NCBI GenBank assembly: GCA_964247055.1
Contig: OZ176057.1
Span: forward strand, 5,332,001-5,396,000
Length of the DNA: 64,000 nucleotides
Direction of reading: 5' to 3'
Source of the DNA: Paragordius varius
Taxonomy: Eukaryota > Nematomorpha
Part shown: positions 48,041-60,815 of the stretch, piece by piece
How positions within the stretch are numbered: position 1 is the stretch's first letter
How the letters are laid out: each line of letters begins with the position of its first letter
The notes under the pieces: generated by a model
The model's input: only the letters and a program-made list of their open reading frames with translations
What the model was told of the DNA's origin: nothing
Database searches by the model: none
Translations under genes and position numbers: made by a program

Positions 48041-50085
48041 TTATATATATCTATCTATCTTCCAAAACAAATAAAAAGTAACAGATTAATATATTTTGGT
48101 GTAAAGAAAATTATAAATTCAAGGATTTATTTCTATAAAATACAATTACAGAATTATGTTTCCCAATTTATATGTCTATTTTTATTTCGCAAGCCAATAC
48201 AAAATTTTAGATTTTTAAGGAAATCAACGTTTAAAAAATATTTATATTATAAATAATGATGGTTTTATGTGCTTTGCCTTTATTGAATATTTCAATTTTT
48301 ACTCTTCTGGTAACAAATAGATAAAATTTCATATTAAATTTAACATAAAATTTTATAATCTTTTTTCCATCATAATTTGGTAAAGATCATAGCAATTTTA
48401 AAAAAAATTAAAAGATGGTCAAAAATAAATTTAACATACAGAAAAAATATACGAATAAAACGTAAAAATATAAAAATTATGTTTTAAAGACAGCCATTTT
48501 AAAACCTTAATTTTTCTCACATATAAGTTAGGGTTGGAATTACTTAGGCTTATGATGAGATTTACATTGTTTTTGATGTTTGTTATACCATAGATTCGTA
48601 TATATTTGTAACCTATATATAAATTATTTGAAATGTGGAAAATATGATTTTAAATTTTATTATAATCAAACAAATAAAATATAATTGTTTGATTTAATTT
48701 ATTTAAAAGTAGCAAATAGCCACTTTAAATCCATGTTTAAACAAAATATATTCAAAGCAAAAGCAGCCAGATATTTTTCGTCCCCAGAAAAAGATATATC
48801 GTTAACTTGCTAAATAATTTAGATTATTAATTATAAATAAATATTTAAAGAAAAATATAAATTTTATGATATTACTGATTCCGGATGCTGTAATGTGCAA
48901 AAGGATGATTGGAATCCCCGATTTTTAATAATCTCATTGAATAATCATAGCCAGTCGTAGCAAAAGGTTTTACCATTTCAGTATGAGTATAAATATTGCC
49001 AATTTTTTCCACATACATATGAGATACGATCGCTGAGAATATTGCTGAGCAAGATATAACAACACAAAAGCTTATCCTCCAAATTTAATACGGAATCAGG
49101 CTGACATCCGCATCAAATTGAAATTTTTAGTTTGTCACGATTCCTGATATGCATTAAAAAATCTAAAATATTTTCTACTAAACGCATTCTAAAAACCATA
49201 ACTTTTCCTAAACAAAATAAACATGTAATGAACCATTCAGCCCGAAAGAGTAATTTTCTACCTTGAAGCAAATTTTTGAATTAATGTATGTATGAATACC
49301 ACCTAGCATTAGAGAAATTGGAATGAAAATTTGGGAATACTTAAATAAAATGAGCTTATATCGTTAAAGTTAACGTTTAAATATAATTAATAATGTTGTA
49401 TGCTATGCAAATATTTTTTGTCTCTAATAAAAATTAGGCTATTATATTTTTATAATATGGATATTAAAAATTTATTAAGGCTTAATATATCCTTGTTTAT
49501 TATACCAGTGAGTATAAAAATTAAAGGTTTAATAAATTTAACTTATGGTTCTAATTTTATAAAATATATTTTACTCATTTAGGGTTTTGCTCAATATATT
49601 ATCCAGTTTTAAAATAACTCTTATATATATATATATATATATATATAAAGATTACTTGACAAACCAAATCCTTCCATTTTATTTAAAAATATTTTATATA
49701 TATTTAGAGTATTAATTCCGATATTTACAATCATTTTTGATATAATCTATTATAAATATTTGGAATTAAATTTTATAATGAACACTTTATTGCTTACAAG
49801 TCATCTTTTTACTCTTAAACAAACAATCCCTCACCACTCGGCAGATTGATTGCCCTCTACTATTTCATTATTCCAAAAATAAATTATTTATTAGGATTTT
49901 TTAAAAAAAATAGTATATTTTAAACATGTTTTTATTTAAAATCCTAAATGGTTTTGTTGGGAATCATATCCTGGTTTGATAAAAATATTTTTTGGATATA
50001 TGCGATGTAAATTAAATTTAAAATATTTAAAACAACAGATTTAGCAACTATCGAATGTTCATTATCCTCTTAAAATTAGGTAAAA

Positions 50086-50181
50086 AACGAAGTCGGCTTG
50101 CTTCGCAGCCGGACTTCTTTAAAAAAAATGAATCAACTCTTATCCCTAACCTAACCCTAACCCAAAATCGAGAGCCTTAAA
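50086..50181 (+). repeat. GCE, plus, unit 3 copy 1, rearranged
   Basis: GAAGTCGGCTTGCTTCGCAG then CCGGACTTC: the two hairpins are fused into one (GAAGTC...GGACTTC around CTTGCTTCGCAG). The CCCTAACCTAACCCTAACCC end has an extra telomere-like repeat. Confidence 0.75.
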
Positions 50182-50903
50182 GTTTTTCCATATAAAATTA
50201 AGTTTCTATGAAACATGTTTGACGGCCAAAACATATAAAATAATCCTACACATACATAAATGATAATATTAATTTATTGATATTTTTTTCTTACCAGATT
50301 TAACTTAGAGTAATGGACAATTGTCAGGCATATATTTAATACTAGTTCCTCAAAAAAAATATTTTTAATGATTTTAACTTAAACTGCCATTAATATAGAA
50401 TCAAAAAAGAAATAATTTTAATTTAGGTATTTTTATAAATAAATACTTATTTTCAAATATAGGCGGTCTAGTTTGGACAAAACATACTATTTTTAAGAAT
50501 AATTAATTTCTAAATTAAAAAAATATAAGGTTGAATAAGTTTTTATAATTTGATGATAAAATCAATATGGATAATTAGCAGATTACATGCCAATAATTTT
50601 TAGGCTACCACAAAATTTTCATTAAAGTATTTAAAAATCATATAGGTGTGCCTAAACAATATGATTTATATTAAGGATTTGGATGAAAATTATATGTAAA
50701 CATGGTATATAATGTTTTTTAAGTCCTAATATCTAATAAATGTTTTGTCCAATGTTTTTTTACTAATACTAGCTCTGATCAATAATTAATTTCTAAAAAA
50801 ATTCAACATTTTTTACCTATCTCTGTATTATTAATAAATTATAATTGGAATCTTATATTTAAGTATAAAACTATTCATAAATATAAGGTATAAGTAGTAA
50901 GAA

Positions 50904-51017
50904 AATGCGTGGGTCTCGGCCTACTTCGCAGCCCGAGGAAGTCCTGCGGACTTCTTCAAGAAAATGAACCAACTCCAATCCCTCACCCTAACCCTAGCCC
51001 ACAAAGTCGAAACCTTA
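50904..51017 (+). repeat. GCE, plus, unit 3 copy 2
   Basis: Full-length consensus copy, 0.8 kb after the rearranged one. Confidence 0.8.
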
Positions 51018-51327
51018 CAGTATCATAGTATAAACTAGAGATTGAAATAATTTACATTTTTTACCATATAACCACATATTTTTTTCCAAACTGTAGTAAA
51101 GGATATAAATGCCAACTTTTTTTAAAAGATTTCAATTCAGCTTATGAATAAGAGGAACTAATTATTAAAAAAATTTAGGGATTTTATGATCTTTTTATTC
51201 AACATTAATATCATGTTTTAATTTGTTCAAGTTATTGTCGTGTGGTTATATATAATTATTTAATGAAGAAACTCTTTTGATTTATTTTTTAAAAGATTTG
51301 TTAATTTTTAAATTAAACTGTTTATTA

Positions 51328-51423
51328 ATGCTTAATCAGGAAGACATTATGAATGATGGAGAATTATATTACAGGCCTAGAAGGTTTCGCGAAAATTTTA
51401 ATAATCCATTAAATTTTAAATAA
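51328..51423 (+). CDS. Short ORF, unit 3 only
   Basis: MLNQEDIMNDGELYYRPRRF then RENFNNPLNFK, 31 residues, TAA stop. Charge-balanced (Asp, Glu, Arg) and thus unlike neighbouring chance frames, and open upstream of the ATG. It could be an exon fragment. No counterpart in units 1 and 2 and no family recognised. The rest of 51018-52380 is AT-rich spacer. Confidence 0.2.
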   Translation: MLNQEDIMNDGELYYRPRRFRENFNNPLNFK

Positions 51424-52390
51424 AAATTAAGATCCATTTCACAATTGAGAATGTTACATTTCTAAAGTAAATAAATGTTATGATAGCAACTTGATATTAT
51501 GTATTGGTATTAAATGTAGTTTTAATAAAGGTAACTCTTAAATGACAAAGTTTCGGCCTTCAATTCAACTGAATCCAAACTTCTTACTTTAACCCTTATC
51601 CCCACAGTACACAACTTGTTGTCAATCTTATTTACCATTTTATTAGTTGAGTTAAAACAGAATAATACCTTATATATGATTGATTGATTCCCATTTTAAA
51701 ATCAATATATAGTAGAATTAAGAGAGAATTATTATATTAAGGTAATTATCGTAAGTACACTTTGAATATTGTTTACCCAAATATAATTATCTGAGATAAT
51801 TGATCTAATTATTTTGGATGGAAACTCAAAAAAACGCAATTCAGAGCTCTTTGTTGTTGAAAGCTTATTATTATATGATTGAAAGGTTATTTGATTTTTA
51901 TATTAATTTTAAAAGGATGCAGAAAGCATTTGAAAAAAAAAATCAATATAAATAATTATAAATCTTTTAGGCAATAATCTATAAATTTCTTGTAAACATT
52001 CTTTTTTTAAAAAAAAAGCTTATACAATCACTAAATTATATACCAATCTTTAATCCTATTACACAGGTTAAAACTTAAATACCTCTATAAAAAATTATTT
52101 TTTTTAATATTAAAACATATTAGATTAATTAATTAATAAATTTTGGTAATAGCCATTTGTGTAATCAAACATTTAAGTAAGAAAATAATTTCAAATTTCT
52201 CATTTATTATTACTAATAAAGATTGTTAAAATATTATTGCCATATTTTTTTAACATATTTTTCTCCGAATTTTATTTACATTTCTTTACAGGCGCCAGCC
52301 AATTATAACATTAATGTAATAATAAAGAATTTATTTTTAGATATGATTGATGAATCATATATAATAATATGTTTTATTTGAATGTGCAGA

Positions 52391-52600
52391 TGGGGGGGGG
52401 GAATAATAATAATAGGCGCCCAAACAATGTTGCGTAACGAAAGAAAGGGAGGGAATAAATAATAATAATAATAATAATAAGAGAGGGAAACGAAAGATAT
52501 GTGAAACATTTTTCCAGAAGGGGGGAGAAAAAGGCGCAAATGCGCACATTAATTTGATTGGCTAAAAAGATAACATACACATTTGGCCCTATATAAAGGG
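52391..52600 (+). promoter_or_regulatory. TATA-box promoter-like block, unit 3
   Basis: G-run at 52391, ACAATGTTGCGTAACG (52424), an AAT microsatellite, CAGAAGGGGGGAGAAAAAGG (52515), GCAAATGCGCAC, then CCCTATATAAAGGG (TATATAAA 52590-52597). Motif order and spacing agree with units 1 and 2 despite strong flank divergence. Confidence 0.5.
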
Positions 52601-52919
52601 CGAAAAATTTACTTTTTTCATTTATTTAATTTTTTTTTTGCCTTGCACATTTTTTGAGATGGATGGATAGATTGGGTCCATATGCAATTTCCCTTTCCAT
52701 GTCTTGATCTGTCCGGCTATACAATGTATGTGCCATTACTATATAAAAGGTAAATTGTTTTTATTTAATCATTAGAATACCATTGTTAATTGAAAAAAAA
52801 GGAAACTGCCCAACAAATCCTAAAAACAATCGAACACAATATAACGACAAAGTATTAACAAGGTTGATATTATACGACTGTAATGGGAAAATACGTTCTA
52901 ATACAATTCTGATCAAACA

Positions 52920-52943
52920 ATATATGTAAGTTTTGCATGTTTT
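52920..52943 (+). promoter_or_regulatory. Conserved splice donor, unit 3
   Basis: GTAAGTTTTGCATGTTTT, GT at 52926, 336 bp from the TATA box. The sequence between is not alignable as coding with units 1 and 2. 52945-53900 holds one decayed GTTAACC-type repeat near 53400 and otherwise nothing clear. Confidence 0.4.
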
Positions 52944-53904
52944 ATGTAATACAGTATAATTACAAATGTTTTGCTGGGTTTGCATTAAAATATTGTGAGT
53001 TATATTTTATAGTAAAGAACATTTATTGACTTTAACAAGAATCTTTTCTTGCTTTAGCCATTACTTTAATTTACTTGTCTATTCTATCTGGCAAATTTTA
53101 CAAACCTAATAATATTTTATTAATTATACTGTAATTTTCCATTTTTTTAAAAAACTAAATAAAAGTCTAATTATGGTACTATATTGCTAACAAGTCGTTT
53201 TCTTGATCTTTTAATTTTTTTTTCATTTGATTAAAGAAGATATAGAAAGTGAAATGTTATAATTATTTAGATGCTTGCTTGTTTTGAAATCTAAAATATC
53301 CATGCAATTTAAAATAATTTTACATAAATTATAGCACTTGATAACATATTTTTGTATTTTTCTTTCTCTAAAATCTTGTAAAAAAATTTTGATAAGGGAG
53401 AGGAAGTGCTAACATATAAAGGTTACCTTATGTTTTTATTTTGGTGCATGCTTGTCCTATAAATTTAATTTTTTAACAAATGAATTCATATTCTATGGCT
53501 TATATGGGCATTAACTAAATTTTATTAGATTTTAAAAATGATCCTGTAAAAACCACTATTTTGTTATCATTTTTTTAGGAAATTGCCGAAATTCCGGAAA
53601 ATTTTTTTCAGAAAATTTGTTTAATTTAATCAATTTTCCTTAAAATTTATAAAAACTTGTATATAAATTTCTCGCGGCAGCCTCAATATTTTGGAGAGCA
53701 GCGTGCTGGTTACCCCTCCTCTAAAAAATTCCTAGTATTTAAATTATGTACAACAAAGTGGTTTCTCTGGGTTTTCTGGCTTTTATTCATTGATATAACG
53801 CCTTCTTTTCGTGTCTTTTATTTTTTTCATGCATAAAATAATGTCTTAAGCTGGTTCAAAAAGTAATACAAATGGTTTTAAAGTTTAATAAAAACAGTAA
53901 ATTA

Positions 53905-56690
53905 TTTGAAATTGCTTTTAAAAAAAGTGAGAAATTATTTAAAAATTAATTAGAAGTTATAAAATTTGCTTAAAGGTTGTTAAAATTTGCTAAAAATCGG
54001 TTAAAGTTACCTTATAATGGCGAAAAATCGGTTAAAGTTCTCTTAAAATTTGCCAAAAATCGGTTAAAATTTTCTAAAAATTTGTTAAAATCGCTTAAAA
54101 TTTGTTAAAAACGGTTAAAGTTTTCTTAAAATTTGTTAAAAATTTTTTTAAAAATCGCTTAAAGTTTTCTTAAAATATGTTAAAAATCGGTTAAAATTTG
54201 CTAAAAATCGGTTAAAATTTTCTAAAAATTTGTTAAAAATCGGTTAAAGTTTTCTTAAAATATGTTAAAAATCGGTTAAAGTTTTGTAAAAATCTGTTAA
54301 AAATCGGTTAAAGTTTTCTTAAAATATGTTAAAAATCGGTTAAAGTTTTGTAAAAATACGTTAAAAATCGGTTAAAGTTTTGAAAAAATATGTTAAAAAT
54401 CGGTTAAATTTTTTTTAAAATTTGTTAAAAATCGGTTAAAATTTGCCAAAAATCGGTTAAAAATTTCTAAAAATTTGTTAAAATCGGTTAAAAATCGGTT
54501 AAAATTTTCTTAAAATATGTTAAAAATCCTTTAAAGTTTTCTTAAAATTTGTTAAAAATCGGTTAAAATTTTCTAAAGATATGTTAAAAATCGGTTAAAG
54601 TTTTCTTGTAATTTTTTATAAATCGGTTAAAGTTTTCTTAAAATATGTTATAAATCGGTTAAAATTTTCTAAAAATTTGTTAAAAATTGCTTAAAGTTTT
54701 TTTAAAATATGTTAAAAATCGGTTAAAATTTGCCAAAAATCGGTTAAAATTTTCTAAAAATTTATTAAAAATCGGTTAAAGTTTTGTTAAATTTTGTTAA
54801 AAATCGGTTAAAGTTTTCTTAAAATATGTTAAAAATCCTTTAAAGTTTTCTTAAAATTTGTTAAAAATCGGTTAAAATTTTCTAAAGATAAGTTAAAAAT
54901 CGGTTAAAGTTTTCTTGTAATTTTTTATAAATCGGTTAAAGTTTTCTTAAAATATGTTATAAATCGGTTAAAATTTTCTAAAAATTTGTTAAAAATTGCT
55001 TAAAGTTTTTTTAAAATATGTTAAAAATCGGTTAAAATTTGCCAAAAATCGGTTAAAATTTTCTAAAAATTTATTAAAAATCGGTTAAAGTTTTGTTAAA
55101 TTTTGTTAAAAATCGGTTAAAGTTTTGTAAAAATATGTTAAAAATCGGTTAAAGTTTTGTAAAAATATGTTAAAAATCGGTTAAAGTTTTCTTAAAATTT
55201 GTTAAAAATCGGTTAAAGTTTTGTTAAAAATCGGTTAAAGTTTTGTTAAAAATCGGTTAAAATTTGCCAAAAATCGGTTAAAGTTTTGTTAAATTTTGTT
55301 AAAAATCGGTTAAAGTTTTGTAAAAATATGTTAAAAATCGGTTAAAGTTTTGTAAAAATATGTTAAAAATCGGTTAAAGTTTTGTAAAAATATGTTAAAA
55401 ATCGGTTAAAATTTTCTAAAGGTATGTTAAAAATCGGTTAAAGTTTTGTTAAATTTTGTTAAAAATCGGTTAAAGTTTTGTAAAAATATGTTAAAAATCG
55501 GTTAAAGTTTTGTAAAAATATGTTAAAAATCGGTTAAAGTTTTCTTAAAATTTGTTAAAAATCGGTTAAAGTTTTGTTAAAAATCGGTTAAAGTTTTGTT
55601 AAAAATCGGTTAAAATTTGCCAAAAATCGGTTAAAGTTTTGTTAAATTTTGTTAAAAATCGGTTAAAGTTTTGTAAAAATATGTTAAAAAACGGTTAAAG
55701 TTTTGTAAAAATCTGTTAAAAATCGGTTAAAGTTTTCTTAAAATTTGTTAAAAATCGGTTAAAGGTTTCTTAAAATAAGCGAAAAATCGGTTAAAATTTG
55801 CTAAAAATCGGTTAAAATTTGCTAAAAATCGGTTAAAATTTTCCAAAAATCGGTTAAAGTTTTCTTAAAATTTGTTAAAAATCGGTTAAAGTTTTGTAAA
55901 AATCTGTTAAAAATCGGTTAAAATTTTCTTAAAATTTGTTAAAAATCGCTTAAAGTTTTCTTAAAAATTTGTTAAAAATCGGTTAAAATTTGCCAAAAAT
56001 CGGTTAAAGTTTTGTTAAATTTTGTTAAAAATCGGTTAAAGTTTTGTAAAAATATGTTAAAAATCGGTTAAAGTTTTGTAAAAATCTGTTAAAAATCGGT
56101 TAAAGTTTTCTTAAAATTTGTTAAAAATCGGTTAAAGGTTTCTTAAAATAAGCGAAAAATCGGTTAAAATTTGCTAAAAATCGGTTAAAATTTGCTAAAA
56201 ATCGGTTAAAATTTTCCAAAAATCGGTTAAAGTTTTCTTAAAATTTGTTAAAAATCGGTTAAAGTTTTGTAAAAATCTGTTAAAAATCGGTTAAAATTTT
56301 CTTAAAATTTGTTAAAAATCGCTTAAAGTTTTCTTAAAAATTTGTTAAAAATCGGTTAAAATTTGCCAAAAATCGGTTAAAATTTGCTAAAAATCGGTTA
56401 AAATTTGCTAAAAATCGGTTAAAATTTGCTAAAAATCGGTTAAAATTTGCTAAAAATCGGTTAAAATTTGCTAAAAATCGGTTAAAATTTGCTAAAAATC
56501 GGTTAAAATTTTCTAAAAATCTGTTAAAATTTTCTAAATATTTGTTAAAAATCGGTTAAAGTTTTCTAAATATTTGTTAAAAATCGCTTAAAATTTGTCA
56601 AAAATCGGTTAAAATTTTCTAAAGATATGTTAAAAATCGGTTAAAATATACTTATAATTTGCTAAAGATCGGTTAAAAATATGCCCATAA
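53905..56690. repeat. Type A-prime minisatellite (AATCGGTTAAA), higher-order
   Basis: Monomers GCTAAAAATCGGTTAAAATT (21 bp) and longer ~32-bp forms with GTTTTGTAAAAATATGTT. Clear higher-order duplications: a ~310-bp block at about 54510 and again 54820, and a ~365-bp block at about 55720 and again 56085. A pure run of the 21-bp monomer lies at 56370-56500. The monomer resembles type A with C-to-T and G/C changes around the CCG. Confidence 0.9.
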
Positions 56691-56923
56691 ATCCAAATGT
56701 AGCTAATAATAGTTGCCTAAAAATCGGAAACTTTTTTAAAAAAATGCTTAAATTGTAAATATTAATTCGCTCAATTCGGCAAAATTACTTAAGAAAAATG
56801 TTCGCAAATTGGTTTTTTGGATGATCACACACAAATCATATCATTCATTCTTAAATAGCGTTTTTTTAATTATATTGTATCGTTTATTTTTATCAAATTA
56901 TATATTTTCATTATTTTTTTTAG

Positions 56924-57007
56924 AATGTGTTGCTTCAATCAATTATTTGCACAAAAACTGAAACGAATCATAAATGAAAAAATTTTGGCTTGATATTTCG
57001 GAATTTG
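56924..57007 (+). other. Exon-like module M0, unit 3
   Basis: TTTTAG|AATGTGTTGCTTCAATC ... GATATTTCGGAATTTG|GTAATT. It sits between the A-prime and type B arrays, an extra position relative to unit 2. Confidence 0.4.
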
Positions 57008-57129
57008 GTAATTTTTTTACAGTTTAATAATTCAAATAAGTAATTTATTATTATAGTTATATTAAACTGTAAAAATTTATTTATATACTTACGATTAGTT
57101 AATAAAACAGTTAAATTTTTTAAAACATT

Positions 57130-58290
57130 TGTTTTATTTGAGTTGTTTTGATATTTCAGTTTTTTTTAATTTATCAGTTATTTTTATTTAGGAGATATTA
57201 ATTTATCAGTTATTTTATTAAGCAGTTTTTTTAATTAATGTTTTTAATAATAAGCAGTTGTATTAATTAATCAATTGTTATTAGTCAGTTGTTTTTATGA
57301 AGCAGTTGTTTTAATCAGTTGTTTTTATTAATCAGTTGTTTTTATTAATCAGTTGTTTTTATTAAGTTGTTTGTATTAATCAGTTGTTTTTATTAATCAG
57401 TTGTTTTTATTAATCAGTTGTTTTAATTAATCAGTTGTTTTTATTAATCAGTCAGTTGTTTTTACTAATCAGTTGTTTTTACTAATCAGTTGTTTTAATT
57501 AATCAGTTGTTTTAATTAATCAGTTGTTTTAATTAATCAGTTGTTTTAATTAATCAGTTGTTTTAATTAATCAGTTGATTTAATTAATCAGATCAGTTGT
57601 TTTTATTAATCAGTTGTTTTAATTAATCAGTTGTTTTAATTAATCAGTTTTTTTAATTTTTCAGTTTTTTTAATTTTTCAGTTTTTTTAATTAATCAGTT
57701 GTTTTAATTAATCAGTTGATTTAATTTATCAGTTGTTTTTATTTATCAGTTGTTTTTATTAATCAGTTGTTTTAATTAATCAGTTAATCAGTTGTTTTAA
57801 CTGAATCAGTTGTTTTAACTGAATCAGTTGTTTTAATTTATCAGTTGTTTTAATTTATCAGTTGTTTTTATTTATCAGTTGTTTTTATTTATCAGTTGTT
57901 TTTATTAATCAGTTGTTTTAATTAATCAGTTAATCAGTTGTTTTAACTGAATCAGTTGTTTTAACTGAATCAGTTGTTTTAACTGAATCAGTTGTTTTAA
58001 TTTATCAGTTGTTTTAATTTATCAGTTGTTTTAATTAATCAGTTGGTTTAATTAATCAGTTGTTTTTATTAATCAGTTGTTTGTATTAATCAGTTGTTTT
58101 TATTAATGTTTTAGTTTTTCAGTTGTTTTAATTTTTCAATTGTTTAATTTTTCAAATGTTTTAATTAATCAGTTGTTTTAATTAATCAGTTGTTTTAATT
58201 AATCAGTTATTTTAATCAATCAGTTGTTTTAATCAATCAGTTGTTTTAATCAATCAGTTGTTTTTATTAATCAGTTGTTTTTATTAATAA
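57130..58290. repeat. Type B minisatellite, unit 3
   Basis: Homogeneous 17-bp AATTAATCAGTTGTTTT copies with local variants (ACTGAATCAGTTGTTTTA; TTTATCAGTTG; TTTTTCAG), including a duplicated block at about 57700-57900 and 57840-58040. Confidence 0.9.
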
Positions 58291-59565
58291 GTTTATCTAA
58301 AAACCGCCAAAACTATCTAAAGAGTCATTTTAAAAACCGAATTTAAAAACCGCTAATATCTAAAGATCGTTTAAACTATTTAAAATCCTTTAAAACTTTT
58401 AAAAAGTCTATATATTTAAAAACCGCTTAAACTCTTCCTAAAACCGCTAAAACAACCTAAAAATGGGTAAAATTTTTAAAATATCGCTAAAATTCATTTT
58501 AACTCAAAATAATGCCTTTGAAATTCTCTAAAAACCGCTAAAATTATCTAAAAAACCTTTAAAACTTTCTAAAAACAGCTAAAACTTCCTAATAACAGCT
58601 AAAACCTTTCTAAAAACCGTTAATACTATCTAAAAAGTCTATTTATCTAAATATATTCTAAAAACCGGGGTTAAACAATTTGAAAACCGCTAAAACTATC
58701 CAAAAACAGCTAAAACTATCCAAAAACAGCTAAAACTATCCAAAAACAGCTAAAACTTAAAACCGCTAAAATTATTTAAAAACCTTTAAAACTTACTAAA
58801 AACCGTTAAAACTTCCTAATAAAGCTAAAACCTTTTAAAAACCGTTAAAACTATCTAAAAAGTCTATTTTTCTAAATATATTCTAAAAACCGGGTTTAAA
58901 CAATTTGAAAACCGCTAAAATTATCTAAAAACCTTTAAAACTTCCTAAAAACAGCTAAAATATTCTAAAAACCAAAACTTTCTAAAAACCGCTAAAATTA
59001 TCTAAAAAACCTTTAAAACTTTCTAAAACCTCTAAAACTTCCTAAAAACAGCTAAAATTTTATAAAAACCACTAAAACTTTCTAAAAACCGCTATTCCTA
59101 AAAACAGCTAAAACCTTTTAAAAACCGTTAAAACTATCTAAAAAGTCTATTTTTCTAAATATATTCTAAAAACCGGGTTTAAACAATTTGAAAACCGCTA
59201 AAATTATCTAAAAACCTTTAAAACTTCCTAAAAACAGCTAAAATATTCTAAAAACCAAAACTTTCTAAAAACCGCTAAAATTATCTAAAAAACCTTTAAA
59301 ACTTTCTAAAACCTCTAAAATTTCCTAAAAACAGCTAAAATTTTATAAAAACCACTAAAACTTTCTAAAAACCGCTATTCCTAAAAACAGCTAAAATTTT
59401 ATAAAAACCGCTAAAATTATATAAAAACCACTAAAACCTTCTGAAAACCTCTAAAACTTTCTAAAAACCGCTAAAACTCTCTAAAAAGCTTAAAATTGTT
59501 TAAAAAGCGTAAATATTATTTTTAAATCAAAAATGCGCTGAAATTCTTCAAAAACGGCAAATCTT
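58291..59565. repeat. Type A minisatellite, unit 3
   Basis: CTAAAAACCGCTAAAACT monomers in ~282-bp higher-order repeats; the landmark AAACCGGGTTTAAACAATTT recurs near 58885 and 59170, with an older form near 58660. Confidence 0.9.
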
Positions 59566-59705
59566 TAAAACCCAAAATTGTTTTTCTGCAAACATATGCC
59601 ATCTTTTTTATATAAATTTGATTATTTTAACCAATTAGCCATTTTAAATAGCGTTTTTATATTATTAATCTTAATATATTGTAACATAATATTTTTTTTG
59701 TTTAG

Positions 59706-59796
59706 AATGTGATGTCTTACAGAAGTACGAAGGATTTCCTTGGCCTACTGACCAACAAAACTGATGTAGAAAATACCGGAAATGTTTCGGAATTGG
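59706..59796 (+). other. Exon-like module M1, unit 3 (open frame)
   Basis: TTTAG|AATGTG, then a frame from ATG reading MSYRSTKDFLGLLTNKTDVE, NTGNVSELG up to the GTAATT donor. This is the only copy with both a start codon and no stop, and its residues are charge-balanced. It may be a genuine first coding exon that has decayed in unit 2, or a non-coding exon with an accidental frame. Confidence 0.35.
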
Positions 59797-60141
59797 GTAA
59801 TTATTATTTTATATTTTGTTCATCAGTTTTGAATTATTTAAGTATTTTAGTTAATAATTGTTTTGTTTTATAAATTCTGTATAAATCATTATTATCATAA
59901 TCAACTTTTTTTATGTAATTAGCATTTATCATCTGTTTATTAGTTGTTTTAATTAATCAATTGTTTTTAGTTTTAAAATTGGCTAGCTTGAGATATTCTA
60001 AAGATATTTTTTTTAAAAAGAATATGTAGAGTATATAGAATATAAATTTATAATTATCTATCGTTTGTAAATTTTTTTTATTTATTATTGTAACGTAATA
60101 TTTAATCATCAATTATTACATTTTTCTTTAATTTACTGTAG

Positions 60142-60224
60142 AATGTGTTGTTTATGTAATCAGCAGCCCGAAACGTAAACGAGGTCTATTGAAAAAGCGT
60201 AATTGAATATTATGGATGAACTTG
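60142..60224 (+). other. Exon-like module M2, unit 3
   Basis: Nearly identical to 40003-40085, including the splice-like borders; frames interrupted in the same places. Confidence 0.4.
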
Positions 60225-60650
60225 GTAATTAATTATATATAGATTAAATTTTAGAACAGATTTTATTACTAGTTTTTCAACTTTACATTTTTTTCTTAAA
60301 TTAAATAATTTTTTTATTAAAATTGATGAGTCGATTTTAATGCTCTTTAATTAAAGAAAATAATTGATTTAATTAATCATTTTTTTAATAAATTAACTAT
60401 TTATAATAAACTTTTGATTTAAAACAAATTAGTTATTTTTATTAAGATAAATATAATATTGTTCCTTTAATTTTTACCGCAAAATAACAAAATATCACTT
60501 TTTTAACATACTTCATGATTTTGTTAAATAACCATTTTTCTTGATCAGCTGTTTTTTGAATTTGATAGTTATAATTATTAAATAGTTTCAGTATATTTAT
60601 TTTTTTAAATGAATATTAGTATTTGACTTTATATTTTATTTTATTTTTAG

Positions 60651-60725
60651 GAAACAATATAGTATCCACTTTATTGCTGCCATACCAATTAAACTATTTA
60701 CGTATATATTTTTAGTTACTTTTTA
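60651..60725 (+). other. Exon-like module M3, unit 3
   Basis: Same as 40512-40585. Confidence 0.3.
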
Positions 60726-60815
60726 CGTTATTAATAACCAATTGTCTAAATATTTTTTATTTTTTCCTTATTATTCAGAATCAGTTGTTTTAATTAATCA
60801 GGTTTAAAGCACTTT

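Larger units (their letters stand above)
23119..48540. repeat. Macro-repeat unit 2 (chimeric)
   Basis: Left part (23119 to about 35230) is nearly identical to 1-11990. The array section is far larger than in unit 1 (about 33540-39465). The segment after the arrays (39588-40930) is nearly identical to 59706-60930 of unit 3 and clearly different from the corresponding part of unit 1 (13455-15362). Unit 2 thus joins a unit-1 type left half to a unit-3 type right half across the minisatellites. Confidence 0.75.
44479..48976 (-). pseudogene. LST8: LST8-like WD40 protein, copy C (degraded)
   Basis: 3' exons are intact in length and phase: 46642-46533 (YVATCTDKGQTLVW), 45127-44954 (GCWKLEHPAVNKWVWCSRF) and 44600-44479 (ACSDGKARLWKL, TAG); QYVLNCTFSPDAK ends at 47214. 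The 5' part is ruined. Exon 1 (48976-48876) reads GYDYSMRLLKIGDSN and then shifts frame through a 1-base deletion. Exon 2 (48809 to about 48761, QVNDISFSGDEKYL) has lost its GTAAT donor. Exon 3 stops after IRIYGITN near 48540. Blades 3-5 are deleted. Where copies A and B have TAA, this copy has TCA (48938-48940). Confidence 0.7.

Noticed and set aside
52303-52985. Minus frames with poly-Tyr/poly-Leu/poly-Ile in unit 3
   Set aside because: Translations of an AAT microsatellite and G-run in the promoter block.
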